Source of the DNA: Aquitalea aquatica
Lineage (GTDB): Bacteria > Pseudomonadota > Gammaproteobacteria > Burkholderiales > Chromobacteriaceae
Assembly: GCF_013911085.1 (NCBI RefSeq)
Contig: NZ_JACERN010000039.1
Location: forward strand, 1 to 64,000
DNA: 64,000 bases
Direction of reading: 5' to 3'
The first letter of the stretch is position 1, and every line of letters begins with the position of its first letter. Below the pieces are notes generated by a model that saw only the letters and a list, made by a program, of their open reading frames with translations, was not told the DNA's origin and ran no database searches. Shown here piece after piece: positions 45,807 through 57,527 of the stretch. The position numbers and the translations under genes were made by a program.

Positions 45807-45985
45807 AGCGTCTCTCCCCCTTTGTATTGAGGTTGCCGGAGAGGTAACTCAAGCTGAGCTTGATGCTCTTCCAGGAATTGAAGCACTGCAGCTCGTATGA
45901 TCCAAGCAGATGACACATGGTTTGCCTCAGCCATTGATAGGACTTGGGCATATATTTCTTCTGGAAGAAGTACAAACCTACACCA
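45803..45985 (-). pseudogene. N-terminally truncated ribbon-helix-helix (CopG-like) protein abutting gyrB
   Basis: Directly after the gyrB stop, and in the same frame, the minus strand reads FVLLPEEIYAQVLSMAEANH, then a second block VSSAWIIRAAVLQFLEEHQ, then ELPLRQPQYKGG. This is the pattern of a CopG/RHH DNA-binding domain, ending in a TGA that overlaps the methyltransferase ATG (ATGA). No usual start codon precedes the beta strand; the first ATG (45934) would leave only 43 residues and remove it. RHH proteins often autoregulate restriction operons. It may be a remnant made when the island joined gyrB, or a gene with an unusual start. Confidence 0.6.
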
Positions 45986-48448
<2,463 letters not shown>

Positions 48449-48511
48449 TTATACTCAAAATCTCGAAAACTGCTGCCAGTGGCAGCGGCTACTTCCGACT
48501 GTGTTGCTCTA

Positions 48512-49618
48512 TCAGATGCGCATCGGCATCACGATGTACTTGAAGTTGCTGTAGTCGGGAATGGTGACCAGCGTGCTGCGGTTGGAATCGCCAAACGCCA
48601 TCTGCAGGGTGTCGGCCGGCAGGTTGGTCAGCACATCCAGCAGGTAGTTGATGTTGAAGCCGATTTCCAGCTCGCCGCCCTGATAGGCGATTTCCAGTTC
48701 TTCTTCCGCTTCTTCCTGCTCGCTATTGGTACACAGGATGGACATCTTGCCCGGTGCCAGTACCAGCCGCACGCCACGGAATTTTTCGTTGGCCAGAATG
48801 GCGGCGCGTTGCAGCGCGTGCAGGAAGGTGAGGCGTTCGATCAGGAAGATCTTGTCGTTATCCAGCGGAATCACGCGGTTGTAGTCGGGGAACTTGCCGT
48901 CGACTACCTTGCTGATGATCACGGTGGAGCCAAAGCTGAAGCGCACCTGGTTGGCCAGCACTTCGATATTGATTTCGTCGTCGCTGTCCTGCAGCAGCTT
49001 GTACAGCTCCAGGATGGTCTTGCGCGGCAGGATGACTTCGGCCTTGGGCAGGGTGGCTTCCACGTCGGCGCTGGCAAAGGCTAGGCGGTGGCCGTCGGTG
49101 GCGATCAGTTTTACCTGGTTGCCGTCGGTCTGCATCAACAGGCCGTTGAGGTAGTAACGGATGTCCTGCACGGCCATGGCAAACTGCACCTGCGAGATCA
49201 GGCGCTTCAGTTCGCGCTGCGGCAGGGTGAAGCTGGCGTCCGAGGCCGAGCCCACCGACAGCAGCGGGAAGTCTTCCGCCGGCAGAGTTTGCAGATTGAA
49301 GCGGCTTTTGCCGGCTTTCAGCGTCAGGCGGCCGTCCAGCTGTTCCAGCGTGACCGTGGCCTTGTCCGGGATGGCGCGCAGGATGTCCTGCAGCTTTTTG
49401 GCCGAGGTGGTCAGGCGGAAGTCTTCGCCCGGCAGTTCGTCGGCACTGGCGGTGGTGATCTGGATTTCCAGATCGGTGGCCAGAAAGCCTACCTGGCCGC
49501 CCTTCTTTTCAATCAGTACATTGGAAAGAATCGGCAGGGTATGGCGTCGTTCGACAATACCGGTCACCGCCAGCAGGGGCTTGAGAAGGGCATCGCGTTC
49601 GGCTTGCAGGATCAGCAT
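48512..49618 (-). CDS. dnaN: DNA polymerase III beta sliding clamp
   Basis: The ring-shaped clamp tethers polymerase III to DNA. The 368-aa protein shows the three-domain clamp pattern: MLILQAERDALLKPLLAVTGIVERRHTLPILSNVLIE at the start, LPAEDFPLL, DGHRLAFA, and the C-terminal EFKY-like block ending YIVMPMRI, the classic M-P-M-R-L/I tail that lines the partner-binding cleft. It lies between dnaA (50-base gap) and gyrB (135-base gap) on the same strand, the standard origin-proximal order. Confidence 0.98.
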   Translation of the reverse strand: MLILQAERDALLKPLLAVTGIVERRHTLPILSNVLIEKKGGQVGFLATDLEIQITTASADELPGEDFRLTTSAKKLQDILRAIPDKATVTLEQLDGRLTLKAGKSRFNLQTLPAEDFPLLSVGSASDASFTLPQRELKRLISQVQFAMAVQDIRYYLNGLLMQTDGNQVKLIATDGHRLAFASADVEATLPKAEVILPRKTILELYKLLQDSDDEINIEVLANQVRFSFGSTVIISKVVDGKFPDYNRVIPLDNDKIFLIERLTFLHALQRAAILANEKFRGVRLVLAPGKMSILCTNSEQEEAEEELEIAYQGGELEIGFNINYLLDVLTNLPADTLQMAFGDSNRSTLVTIPDYSNFKYIVMPMRI

Positions 49619-49671
49619 GTTTCGGGCTCCCGAATGTGTCCAGAGTCAGTTATCGGTTGAATCAACATCGT

Positions 49672-51069
49672 TCAATTACGCAGCATGGATAGCAGCGTAT
49701 CGTAATCGTGTGCCATATCGGCGTCATTACTGCGCATTTCGGCAATGGTCTTGCAGGCATGCAGCACGGTGGTGTGGTCGCGCCCACCAAAGGCGTCGCC
49801 GATATTGGGCAGGGAAAGCTGGGTCAGCTCCTTGGCCAGTGCCATCGCCACCTGGCGCGGCCGGGCAATATCGCGGCTGCGCTTTTTGCTGTGCATGTCA
49901 GACAGCTTGATCTTGTAGTACTCGGCCACGGTTTTCTGGATGGCATCCACCGTGACCTGGCGGTTGCCGGCGGCCAGGATGTCTTTCAGCGCTTCTTTTA
50001 CCAGATCCAGCGAGATGTTCTGGTTGGTAAAGCGGGCATAGGCCACCACGCGTTTGAGCGCGCCTTCCAGTTCGCGCACATTGGAGCGTACGTTCTGGGC
50101 AATGAAAAACGCCACCGGGTGATCCAGCTTGATACTGTCGGCCTCGGCCTTTTTCATCAAAATAGCCACACGCATTTCCAGCTCCGGCGGCTGGATTTCC
50201 ACGGTCAGGCCCCAGGAGAAGCGCGAGATCAGTCGCTCTTCCATGCCTTCTATCTGCTTGGGGTAGGTGTCACAGGTCATGATGACCTGTTTGCCACCCT
50301 CGATCAGCGCATTGAAGGCGTAGAAGAATTCTTCCTGAGTGCGGTTCTTGCCGGCAAAAAACTGGATGTCGTCGATCAGCAGCAGGTCCAGCGAATGGTA
50401 GTAGCGCTTGAACTCGTCAAACGCCTTGTGCTGATAGGCGCGCATGATGTCGGCCACATAGCGTTCGGCGTGGATGTAGCGGATCTTGGCTTGCGGGTTT
50501 TTCTGGAATACGTGGTTGCCGATGGCCTGAATCAAGTGGGTCTTACCCAGGCCGACACCGCCATACACAAACAGCGGGTTGTAGGCCTGGTCGCCCGGAT
50601 TTTCGGCAATCTGCATGGCCGCTGCACGCGCCAGCTGGTTACCCTTACCGGTTACCAGGGTGTCAAAGGTAAACGAGGGGTTGAGCCGGGTGCTTTCGTG
50701 GCTGCCGCCAATGGCTTTTACTGCGGCCTGCTTGGCCTGGCTGGGAATATTGCTGGCGGCCGGGGTGGGCGCGGGTTTGCGCGCGCCATTGCCTACGGCT
50801 GCCGGCACGGCCAGCGGCTTGCTGCTGGGCGCACCCAGGCGCAGCTCGACCGGGGCTTCGCCAACCAGCTCGACAGCCAGTTCTTCAATGCGGCCGAGGA
50901 AACGGTCCTTGATGAACTGCATGATGAAGCGATTGGGTGCAAACAGCGCAATGCCTTCATCGTTGGCTTCGGCCGCCAGCGGCTTGATCCAGGTGTTGAA
51001 CTGCTGTGAAGACAGTTCGGCCTCGAGGCGAGCGAGGCAGGCAGGCCAGAATTGATCCAGTTCGGTCAT
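49672..51069 (-). CDS. dnaA: Chromosomal replication initiator protein DnaA
   Basis: DnaA binds DnaA boxes and melts oriC. The 465-aa protein has domain I (FWPACLARLEAELSSQQFNTWIKPL), a Pro/Ala-rich linker (~100-130), the AAA+ domain with Walker A YGGVGLGKTHLIQAIG and Walker B LDLLLIDDIQFFAGK, and domain IV with the DnaA signature RDIARPRQVAMALAKELT...GDAFGGRDHTTVLHAC. The start is MTELDQF at 51069; a GTG nine bases upstream is in frame but less likely. It is first of the dnaA-dnaN-gyrB unit and divergent from rpmH. Confidence 0.98.
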   Translation of the reverse strand: MTELDQFWPACLARLEAELSSQQFNTWIKPLAAEANDEGIALFAPNRFIMQFIKDRFLGRIEELAVELVGEAPVELRLGAPSSKPLAVPAAVGNGARKPAPTPAASNIPSQAKQAAVKAIGGSHESTRLNPSFTFDTLVTGKGNQLARAAAMQIAENPGDQAYNPLFVYGGVGLGKTHLIQAIGNHVFQKNPQAKIRYIHAERYVADIMRAYQHKAFDEFKRYYHSLDLLLIDDIQFFAGKNRTQEEFFYAFNALIEGGKQVIMTCDTYPKQIEGMEERLISRFSWGLTVEIQPPELEMRVAILMKKAEADSIKLDHPVAFFIAQNVRSNVRELEGALKRVVAYARFTNQNISLDLVKEALKDILAAGNRQVTVDAIQKTVAEYYKIKLSDMHSKKRSRDIARPRQVAMALAKELTQLSLPNIGDAFGGRDHTTVLHACKTIAEMRSNDADMAHDYDTLLSMLRN

Positions 51070-51078
51070 TAAGTACAC

Positions 51079-51355
51079 ACAAGTAAAAGCAAAAACCCGC
51101 CGTGACGATTATCAGGTTCGGCGGGATGGGCCATGGTTTGCCGCCCGGTGGGTTGGCCGGCGCAGTGCGCCTGGCGTGGGGCGTAACCTTGGCATGTGTT
51201 CATGCATGGCAGTGGCTTGCACCATCCTCCTGTCGCGCATACCGCCCTGGGCGGGTGGTCTCGTTTAATAATTACGCAGGGGGTGAGGTGCGTTAAGTTT
51301 CGACATTCTAACGGTTTTCAGCAAAGTTATCCACAGGTGTACTAAAAATTTGCCA
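51079..51355. other. dnaA-rpmH intergenic region, candidate oriC or dnaA control region
   Basis: The gap between divergent dnaA and rpmH commonly hosts oriC or the dnaA promoter. One perfect DnaA box, TTATCCACA, lies at 51327-51335, followed by an AT-rich stretch. I see no second consensus box and no 13-mer array, so a full origin here is doubtful; the box may only autoregulate dnaA. Confidence 0.4.
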
Positions 51356-51384
51356 TTGACAAGCGGCGGTTTTTCTTGTGAAAT
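51356..51384 (+). promoter_or_regulatory. Sigma70 promoter of rpmH
   Basis: A consensus -35 TTGACA (51356-51361), a 17-base spacer and TGAAAT as -10 (51379-51384) lie 39 bases before the rpmH start. Confidence 0.7.
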
Positions 51385-51423
51385 CACGCGTTTATTTCCG
51401 TTTCGAAACAGGAATTCTTTATC

Positions 51424-51558
51424 ATGAAGCGTACTTACCAGCCTTCCAATACCCGCCGCAAGCGCACTCACGGCTTCCTCGTTCGCATGAAGTCCCGCGG
51501 TGGCCGCGCAGTTATCGCCGCCCGTCGCGCCAAGGGTCGCAAGCGCCTGGCCGTATAA
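51424..51558 (+). CDS. rpmH: 50S ribosomal protein L34
   Basis: This 44-aa, very basic large-subunit protein begins [20 protein letters not shown] and continues [21 protein letters not shown], the standard L34 sequence. It is normally the first gene of the rpmH-rnpA-yidD-yidC cluster, as here, with a consensus-like promoter upstream and rnpA starting 7 bases after its stop. Confidence 0.98.
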   Translation: MKRTYQPSNTRRKRTHGFLVRMKSRGGRAVIAARRAKGRKRLAV

Positions 51559-51565
51559 GTTAGCA

Positions 51566-51928
51566 ATGACTTATCGCTTTCGCCGTGTGCACCGGCTATT
51601 AAAAACGGATGAATTTTCATCCGTTTTTAGTTTGCGGCAAGCGCGCAGCACAGCTTTGTTTCAGGTGTACGCCCGCCCCAATGAACTGGGCCATGCCCGT
51701 GTCGGCCTTGTTGTCGGCAAAAAGGTTCACAAGCGGGCAGTACGCCGAAACTACATCAAGCGTACGGTACGCGAGTGGTTTCGCCTGAATCAGGCGGCTT
51801 TGCCGGCGCAGGACTACATCGTCCGAGCCAAACAGGCCTTTTCCCGCGCTGACAGAGCAGAAGCTGTCATCGCCTTGTCTACACTCTTTGCTAAACTGGC
51901 ACGATGTCGCGCCTCCTCATCCTCCTGA
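51566..51928 (+). CDS. rnpA: Ribonuclease P protein component
   Basis: The protein subunit assists the RNase P RNA in 5' maturation of tRNAs. The 120-aa protein starts [21 protein letters not shown] and has the RNP signature [18 protein letters not shown] plus [11 protein letters not shown]. The start at 51566 fits the family; the frame upstream overlaps rpmH and is not used. Its 3' end overlaps yidD by 25 bases. Confidence 0.96.
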   Translation: MTYRFRRVHRLLKTDEFSSVFSLRQARSTALFQVYARPNELGHARVGLVVGKKVHKRAVRRNYIKRTVREWFRLNQAALPAQDYIVRAKQAFSRADRAEAVIALSTLFAKLARCRASSSS

Positions 51929-52113
51929 TCCGTTTTTATCAACTGGCCATCAGCCCATGGCTGGCACCACGGTGCCGCTATGTGCCGACCTGTTCCAGTT
52001 ACGCGATCGAGGCGGTGAGAAAGCATGGCGCCTGCAAGGGCGGCTTTCTGGCGATGAAACGCATCGGGCGCTGTCACCCCTGGGGTGGCAGTGGTTATGA
52101 CCCGGTTCCCTGA
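51904..52113 (+). CDS. yidD: Membrane protein insertion efficiency factor YidD
   Basis: This small 69-aa membrane-associated protein aids YidC-dependent insertion. Family motifs: [35 protein letters not shown], with the conserved cysteines, and [13 protein letters not shown] at the end. It overlaps rnpA by 25 bases and lies 19 bases before yidC, the conserved arrangement. Confidence 0.96.
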   Translation: MSRLLILLIRFYQLAISPWLAPRCRYVPTCSSYAIEAVRKHGACKGGFLAMKRIGRCHPWGGSGYDPVP

Positions 52114-52132
52114 ACTTTCCGGTATCGTAGAG

Positions 52133-53782
52133 ATGGATTCCAAGCGACTCATAATCTTCATCGTCCTGTCCATGGGCATCCTCCTGCTGTGGCAGGAGTA
52201 CTTTGCGCCCAAGCCTGCTCCGCAGCAGGTGGCACAGACCCAAACGGCTTCGCAGCCGGACGCACCGGCCAGCCGTACCGCCAGCGCCCAGCCTGTTGAT
52301 GCAGCCAAGCTTACCGCCGGTCAGCGCATTCGCGTCAGCACCGATGTGATCAAGGCAGAAATCGATACCGTAGGCGGCGACCTGCGTCAGCTCGACCTGC
52401 TGAAACACGATTCCGCCACGGATGCCAAAAAGCCGTTCGAGCTGCTCACCGACAAGAATGGTCGCGTGTATGTAGCCCAGACCGGCCTGGTGGCAGCCAG
52501 CAATCCGGCATTGCCCACCCACAAAACCGTCTATAGCGCCGAGCAGTCCAGCTACACCCTGAGCGGCGACAGCCTGCAGGTGAAACTGACCGCCCCGGTA
52601 GCCAATGGCGTGCAAGTGGTGAAAACCTACACCTTCAAGAAGGGCAGCTACGATATCGGCGTTCGCTTCGATATCCACAACGGCGGCAGTACGCCGCTGG
52701 CCCCGACCGCCTACTACCGTCTGCTGCGTGACGGCCAGGCACCGGAAGGCGAAGGCCGCTTTGCTCACACCTTTACCGGCCCGGCTGTTTACACTGCCGA
52801 AAACAAGTTCCAGAAGGTTTCCTTCGAAGATCTGGCCAAGGGCAAGGGCGACTACGCCAAGAATGCGACCGACGGCTGGGTGGGCATGTTGCAGCATTAC
52901 TTCATGACCGCCTGGATCCTGAAGCCGGTAGATGCTGCCAGCGTGTGCAAGGATGAAAAATCCTGCCACTTCGAGCTGAAGGATAGCAACGGCCTGTATT
53001 CGGCTGCTGCTACCGTCGACCTGAAAACCATCAACCCCGGCCAGACCGCCGCCATCACCGTGCCGCTGTATGCCGGCCCGGAAGACTACAGCGTGCTGAC
53101 CAAGGTTGCTGATGGCCTGGAATATTCCAAGGACTATGGCTGGGTGCACATCTTTGCTTCGCCGCTGTTCTGGCTGCTGACCAAGCTGCACGGTCTGGTA
53201 CAGAACTGGGGCTGGGCAATCGTGCTGCTCACCCTCACCGTGAAGGCCATCTTCTATCCGCTGACTGCTGCTTCCTACCGCTCCATGGCCAAGATGAAGG
53301 CCCTGGCACCGCGTCTGGAGCGCATGAAGGAACAATACGGCGACGACCGCATGAAGTTCCAGCAGGCGGTGATGGAGATGTACAAGAGCGAGAAGGTGAA
53401 TCCGCTGGGTGGCTGTCTGCCCATGCTGATCCAGATTCCGGTGTTCATCGGCCTGTACTGGGCGCTGCTGGCTTCGGTTGAGCTGCGTCAGGCACCGTGG
53501 ATCCTGTGGTACACCGACCTGGCCCGCCCGGACCCGTTCTATGTGCTGCCGGTGATCATGGCCGCTACCATGTTCCTGCAGACCTTCCTGAACCCGCCGC
53601 CGACTGACCCGATGCAGGCCAAGATGATGAAAATCATGCCGGTTGCCTTCTCGGCCATGTTCTTCTTCTTCCCGGCTGGTCTGGTGCTGTACTACGCAGT
53701 CAACAACATCCTGTCGATTGCCCAGCAGTGGTACATCAACAAGAGCATTGAAAACAGCAAGAAAGTAGCCCTGCAGTCCTGA
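52133..53782 (+). CDS. yidC: Membrane protein insertase YidC
   Basis: YidC inserts and folds inner-membrane proteins, alone or with SecYEG. The 549-aa Gram-negative form begins [21 protein letters not shown] (TM1), carries a large periplasmic beta domain (~60-330), then five C-terminal membrane helices with the hydrophilic-groove region ([60 protein letters not shown]). The start at 52133 is chosen by the family N-terminus; the frame is open 16 codons further up. A terminator follows 20 bases after the stop. Confidence 0.98.
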   Translation: MDSKRLIIFIVLSMGILLLWQEYFAPKPAPQQVAQTQTASQPDAPASRTASAQPVDAAKLTAGQRIRVSTDVIKAEIDTVGGDLRQLDLLKHDSATDAKKPFELLTDKNGRVYVAQTGLVAASNPALPTHKTVYSAEQSSYTLSGDSLQVKLTAPVANGVQVVKTYTFKKGSYDIGVRFDIHNGGSTPLAPTAYYRLLRDGQAPEGEGRFAHTFTGPAVYTAENKFQKVSFEDLAKGKGDYAKNATDGWVGMLQHYFMTAWILKPVDAASVCKDEKSCHFELKDSNGLYSAAATVDLKTINPGQTAAITVPLYAGPEDYSVLTKVADGLEYSKDYGWVHIFASPLFWLLTKLHGLVQNWGWAIVLLTLTVKAIFYPLTAASYRSMAKMKALAPRLERMKEQYGDDRMKFQQAVMEMYKSEKVNPLGGCLPMLIQIPVFIGLYWALLASVELRQAPWILWYTDLARPDPFYVLPVIMAATMFLQTFLNPPPTDPMQAKMMKIMPVAFSAMFFFFPAGLVLYYAVNNILSIAQQWYINKSIENSKKVALQS

Positions 53783-53802
53783 AACGGACGGTAGTGTTCC
53801 AG

Positions 53803-53834
53803 AAAGCCCGGCCAAATAAAGGCCGGGCTTTTTT
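53803..53834 (+). terminator. Intrinsic terminator after yidC
   Basis: AAAGCCCGGCC pairs with GGCCGGGCTTT around AAATAAA and is followed by a T-run. It ends the rpmH-rnpA-yidD-yidC transcript. Confidence 0.92.
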
Positions 53835-53860
53835 CCTGATACAGTAAAAAATCAGCGCAA

Positions 53861-53909
53861 GCTGACCGAAGCAGCTGCCGCCATCCATGTAGCGGCTGCT
53901 TCGGTCAGC
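53861..53909. repeat. 15-bp perfect inverted repeat between yidC and mnmE
   Basis: GCTGACCGAAGCAGC (53861-53875) and its exact complement GCTGCTTCGGTCAGC (53895-53909) enclose 19 bases. It ends 24 bases before the mnmE start and lacks a T-tract. It may be a leader hairpin controlling mnmE, an operator, or a dispersed repeat unit. Confidence 0.6.
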
Positions 53910-53933
53910 CTGTCAGCCGCAAGGAAAGCCCGC

Positions 53934-55286
53934 ATGTCTACCCTCTACGCTCCCGTCACCATCTGCGCCATTGCTACCGCTCCCGGTCGCGGTGGCGTGG
54001 GCGTCATCCGCGTGTCAGGGTGCGACTTGCTGCCCTTTGCTGCGGCACTGAGTGGCGGCAAGCAGCCCAAGCCACGCTACGCCACCTATACCGATTTCTA
54101 CGCCGCCGATGGCCAGGCCATCGACAACGGTCTGCTGCTGTACTTCCCCGGCCCCAACAGCTTCACCGGCGAAGACGTGCTGGAGCTGCAAGGCCATGGC
54201 GGGCCGGTGGTGCTCAACATGCTGCTGTCGCGTTGCCTGCAGCTGGGTGCACGGCTGGCCGAGCCGGGCGAGTTCTCCAAACGTGCTTTCCTCAATGACA
54301 AGATGGATCTGGCCCAGGCAGAAAGCGTGGCCGACCTGATCGACGCCTCCAGCGAAAGCGCTGCCCGCAGCGCGCTCAAGTCGCTGAAAGGGGCGTTTTC
54401 CAATGAAATCCATGTGCTGGTGGATGAGCTGATCACCCTGCGCATGCTGGTGGAAGCCACGCTGGATTTCCCGGAAGAGGAAATCGATTTTCTCAAACAG
54501 GCGGACGCGCTGGGCAAGCTGCAAACCCTGCGTCAGCGTCTGCAACAGGTGCAGGCTACGGCGCGGCAGGGGGCCATCCTGCGTGAGGGCATGCACGTGG
54601 TGCTGGTGGGCCAGCCCAATGTTGGCAAGTCCAGCCTGATGAATGCACTGGCCGGCGACGATATTGCCATCGTCACCGACATCGCCGGCACCACCCGCGA
54701 CACCGTGCGCGAGGAAATCGTCATCGACGGCGTGCCGGTGCACATTATCGATACCGCCGGCCTGCGCGATACCGACGATGTGGTGGAAAAGATCGGCATC
54801 GAGCGCACCTGGCAGGCGGTGGAGCGCGCCGATGTGGCGCTGGTGCTGGTGGACAGCCGTGACGGTGTCACCACCGAGCTGGAGGCCATTCTGGAGCGTA
54901 TTCCGCCGCAGCTGCCGCGCCTGTTCATCTACAACAAGGCCGACCTCAGTGGCGATGCCATCGGCCTGTCCGAACAAGATGGCCGCAGCGTGCTGCACCT
55001 GTCCGCCCGCACCCATGCCGGGGTCGACTTGCTGAAAGCGCGGCTGCTGGAACTGATTGGCTATAGCGGGGCCAGCGAAGGTGTATTCCTGGCACGCGAA
55101 CGCCACCTGGACGCCATCCGCCGCGCCTCCGAGCATATGGAGCTGGCGCATACCGATTGGGAAATGGTGGAGATTTTCGCCGAAGAGCTGCGACTTGCGC
55201 AGAATGCGCTGTCGGAAATTACCGGCCAGTTCACCCCGGACGACTTGCTGGGGGTGATTTTCAGCCGTTTCTGCATCGGCAAGTAA
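53934..55286 (+). CDS. mnmE: tRNA uridine-5-carboxymethylaminomethyl modification GTPase
   Basis: With MnmG it modifies U34 of certain tRNAs. The 450-aa protein has the N-terminal formyl-THF-binding domain ([21 protein letters not shown]), a helical domain, and an inserted GTPase domain: G1 [15 protein letters not shown]2/G3 [10 protein letters not shown] and [11 protein letters not shown]4 NKAD. It ends with the catalytic FCIGK (Cys near the C-terminus). AAGGAA precedes the ATG. A long inverted repeat lies in its leader. Confidence 0.97.
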   Translation: MSTLYAPVTICAIATAPGRGGVGVIRVSGCDLLPFAAALSGGKQPKPRYATYTDFYAADGQAIDNGLLLYFPGPNSFTGEDVLELQGHGGPVVLNMLLSRCLQLGARLAEPGEFSKRAFLNDKMDLAQAESVADLIDASSESAARSALKSLKGAFSNEIHVLVDELITLRMLVEATLDFPEEEIDFLKQADALGKLQTLRQRLQQVQATARQGAILREGMHVVLVGQPNVGKSSLMNALAGDDIAIVTDIAGTTRDTVREEIVIDGVPVHIIDTAGLRDTDDVVEKIGIERTWQAVERADVALVLVDSRDGVTTELEAILERIPPQLPRLFIYNKADLSGDAIGLSEQDGRSVLHLSARTHAGVDLLKARLLELIGYSGASEGVFLARERHLDAIRRASEHMELAHTDWEMVEIFAEELRLAQNALSEITGQFTPDDLLGVIFSRFCIGK

Positions 55287-55431
55287 GCCCCATCAGCGCA
55301 CCCCTCTGTCGGGCAGCCTGTAGCCTGGCGAGGGGCGCAACAAAACTCCAACAATCTTTCCCCTGACTTTGCTGTACCGTTCGGTACAGGCAGTTCTCCT
55401 GCCGTTTTCCATGTCTCGCGGATCAAGTCTG

Positions 55432-56547
55432 ATGGAACAAATCACCGTATACGCCTTCCCGGTTTTCCTGCTGCTGATGCTGGTGGAGCTGGGTTATGGC
55501 CTGGCCATTGGCCGCAACACCTATCGCCTGAGTGACGCGCTGGCCAGCCTCAGCCAGGGTTTGCTCAGCCAGTTGGTCGCCAGTGTCAGTGCCTTGTTCC
55601 AGATCGGTCTGTATGCGCTGACATGGCGGCATCTGGCGCTGTTTCCCCGCGCTGCACTGTGGAATAGCGTGTGGGGCTGGCTGCTGGCCATCGTGATGTT
55701 CGATTTCTGCGATTACTGGCTGCATCGGGTGGGGCATGAAAGCGCAGTGTTCTGGGCGGCGCATGCCGTGCATCACCAAAGCCAGGATTTCAATCTGTCC
55801 ACTGCCTTGCGTCAGGAAAGCACCGTGGCTTTTCTAGGTTGGCCCTTCTATTTGCCCATGGCGCTGGCCGGTGTTGCTCCGGCCCAGTTTGCATTGGCCG
55901 GGCTCATCGTCTTGCTCTACCAGTTCTGGATTCATACCGAACATATCGGCAAGCTGGGCTGGTTCGACCGGGTGTTTTCTTCGCCGTCCAATCATCGGGT
56001 GCATCATGCGGTGAATGATCAATACCTGGACAAAAACTACGGCGGCATGTTGATCATCTGGGACCGGCTATTCGGTACTTTTGCGGTGGAGGAAGAGGCC
56101 CCGATATACGGTACGCGCACGCCGCTCAATAGCTGGAATCCGCTGTGGGCGGTGGTGTCCGGCTATGTGCCGCTATGGCAGCTGGCCTGTCAGGCCCCAC
56201 GCTGGCAGGACAAGTTCAAGGTGTGGTTCAAGCCGCCGGGCTGGCTGCCGGCCGGCGTGGTGGACAACAGCCCAGCGTTTGATCTGCAGCGTGCGCGCCA
56301 GCGCTTTGATCTGCCGCTAACCCGCAGCAGCATGGCACTGGCACTGCTGCAGTTTGTACTGCTGACCGCAGCGGGGGCAGCGTATCTATGGCAAGCCGAT
56401 GGCCTGGACACTTTGCACCTGTGGGCATTTGCCTTGTTGCTGGTGGCCGGCCTGATGGGCTTGGGCAGCCTGCTGCAGCGCCGTCTGGCTGTGGCCGGGC
56501 TGTTGCTGCTGGATGCACTGCTGCTGCTGGCAGCCTGGCTGCTGTAA
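55432..56547 (+). CDS. Sterol desaturase / fatty acid hydroxylase family membrane protein
   Basis: This 371-aa integral membrane protein has four or more helices in the N-terminal 200 residues and the di-iron histidine clusters: YWLHRVGHESAVFWAAHAVHHQS and later FWIHTEHIG, SNHRVHHAVNDQYLDKNYGG. Such enzymes hydroxylate or desaturate lipids using O2. The C-terminal ~80 residues add further hydrophobic helices. The start is uncertain: 55432 (MEQITVYAF) is preferred, while 55411 in the same frame adds seven residues; neither has a clear Shine-Dalgarno. The substrate is unknown. Confidence 0.85.
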   Translation: MEQITVYAFPVFLLLMLVELGYGLAIGRNTYRLSDALASLSQGLLSQLVASVSALFQIGLYALTWRHLALFPRAALWNSVWGWLLAIVMFDFCDYWLHRVGHESAVFWAAHAVHHQSQDFNLSTALRQESTVAFLGWPFYLPMALAGVAPAQFALAGLIVLLYQFWIHTEHIGKLGWFDRVFSSPSNHRVHHAVNDQYLDKNYGGMLIIWDRLFGTFAVEEEAPIYGTRTPLNSWNPLWAVVSGYVPLWQLACQAPRWQDKFKVWFKPPGWLPAGVVDNSPAFDLQRARQRFDLPLTRSSMALALLQFVLLTAAGAAYLWQADGLDTLHLWAFALLLVAGLMGLGSLLQRRLAVAGLLLLDALLLLAAWLL

Positions 56548-56741
56548 GAGCCTGCCAAGTTCTCGTGAGCGAGGCATGGCGAAAGCCGTCTGAAACAACT
56601 AAGGATGCGGCGTTTACCGTGATTCAATGAGCGTTCGCCCGGTGTTGTTCACGCCGCATCAGCGTGGCCCTGCACACGCATGCACCGCCCCTGTGCTGGC
56701 AGCAACAAAAAACCTGCACCGTGTCAGGGTTTGGCGATAGC

Positions 56742-57527
56742 ATGAGCAAAAATCATTTTGCGGATGCCATATTGCCTTTCCTGCGCGGCTTGTTGCCCAT
56801 TCTCCTGTCACTGTGTTTATGCCCGGCTTGGGCGGGCCGTCCGCCACTGATACTGGCATTCAATACCTTCAGCCCCTGGAAAACGCTGGATGCACAGGGC
56901 CAGCCGTCCGGTCCCTATGTGGAAATCGTCAAGCTGCTGGCAGCACGGCTGGATGCTCCGGTGCATTACCTTCCCTGTCCCCTGCTGCGTTGTCTGCAAG
57001 CCATGCGCCAAGGCCAGGCCGATCTGGTGATCGGCGTGCGCAACAGCGATGACCGCGATGCATACATCGATTTTCTCGATCCTCCTTTTGCGGCCGCCAC
57101 ACCGCTGGCGATTTACCTGCGGCGTGCTGATGCTCGCCAGATACGCCGCTTTGCCGACCTCTATCCCTTACGCATTGGTGTGGTGGAAGGTGTGCGGTAT
57201 CTACCTGTTTTTGATCAGGATAAACAGCTAGAGCGTGACTTCGCACCAAACAGCTTGTCCAATTTCCGCAAGTTACTGGCTGGGCGCATTGATGCATTGG
57301 TCATTAATCGGCGTAACGGCATGGAGCTGTTGCGCAGCCAGGGCTGGGAAGCACTGGTTCGAGAGCAGCCACTGCAATTGCCTGCGCAGGAAGAACGTCG
57401 GCTTGGGCTGGCACGCCGCTCACCCTGGTATGCCCGGCGTGACCAACTGACGGCTGTGCTGCGTGGCATGCTGCGTGATGGCAGCATTGCCAGACTGCTG
57501 GCCGCAACGGCTACTGCGCCAAAATGA
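56742..57527 (+). CDS. Periplasmic substrate-binding protein, SBP_bac_3 (amino-acid type)
   Basis: This 261-aa protein has a signal peptide (GLLPILLSLCLCPAWAG) and a family 3 solute-binding fold: LILAFNTFSPWKTLDAQGQPSGPYVEIVKLLAARL, then LRCLQAMRQGQADLVIGVRNSDDRDAYIDFLDPPF, and the hinge region LYPLRIGVVEGVRYLP. No ABC permease or ATPase gene is adjacent, so it may be an orphan sensor or scavenging protein. Its leader carries CAACAAAA (56703-56710), complementary to the seed of the candidate GcvB-like RNA. The start at 56742 is chosen by the signal peptide. Confidence 0.78.
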   Translation: MSKNHFADAILPFLRGLLPILLSLCLCPAWAGRPPLILAFNTFSPWKTLDAQGQPSGPYVEIVKLLAARLDAPVHYLPCPLLRCLQAMRQGQADLVIGVRNSDDRDAYIDFLDPPFAAATPLAIYLRRADARQIRRFADLYPLRIGVVEGVRYLPVFDQDKQLERDFAPNSLSNFRKLLAGRIDALVINRRNGMELLRSQGWEALVREQPLQLPAQEERRLGLARRSPWYARRDQLTAVLRGMLRDGSIARLLAATATAPK

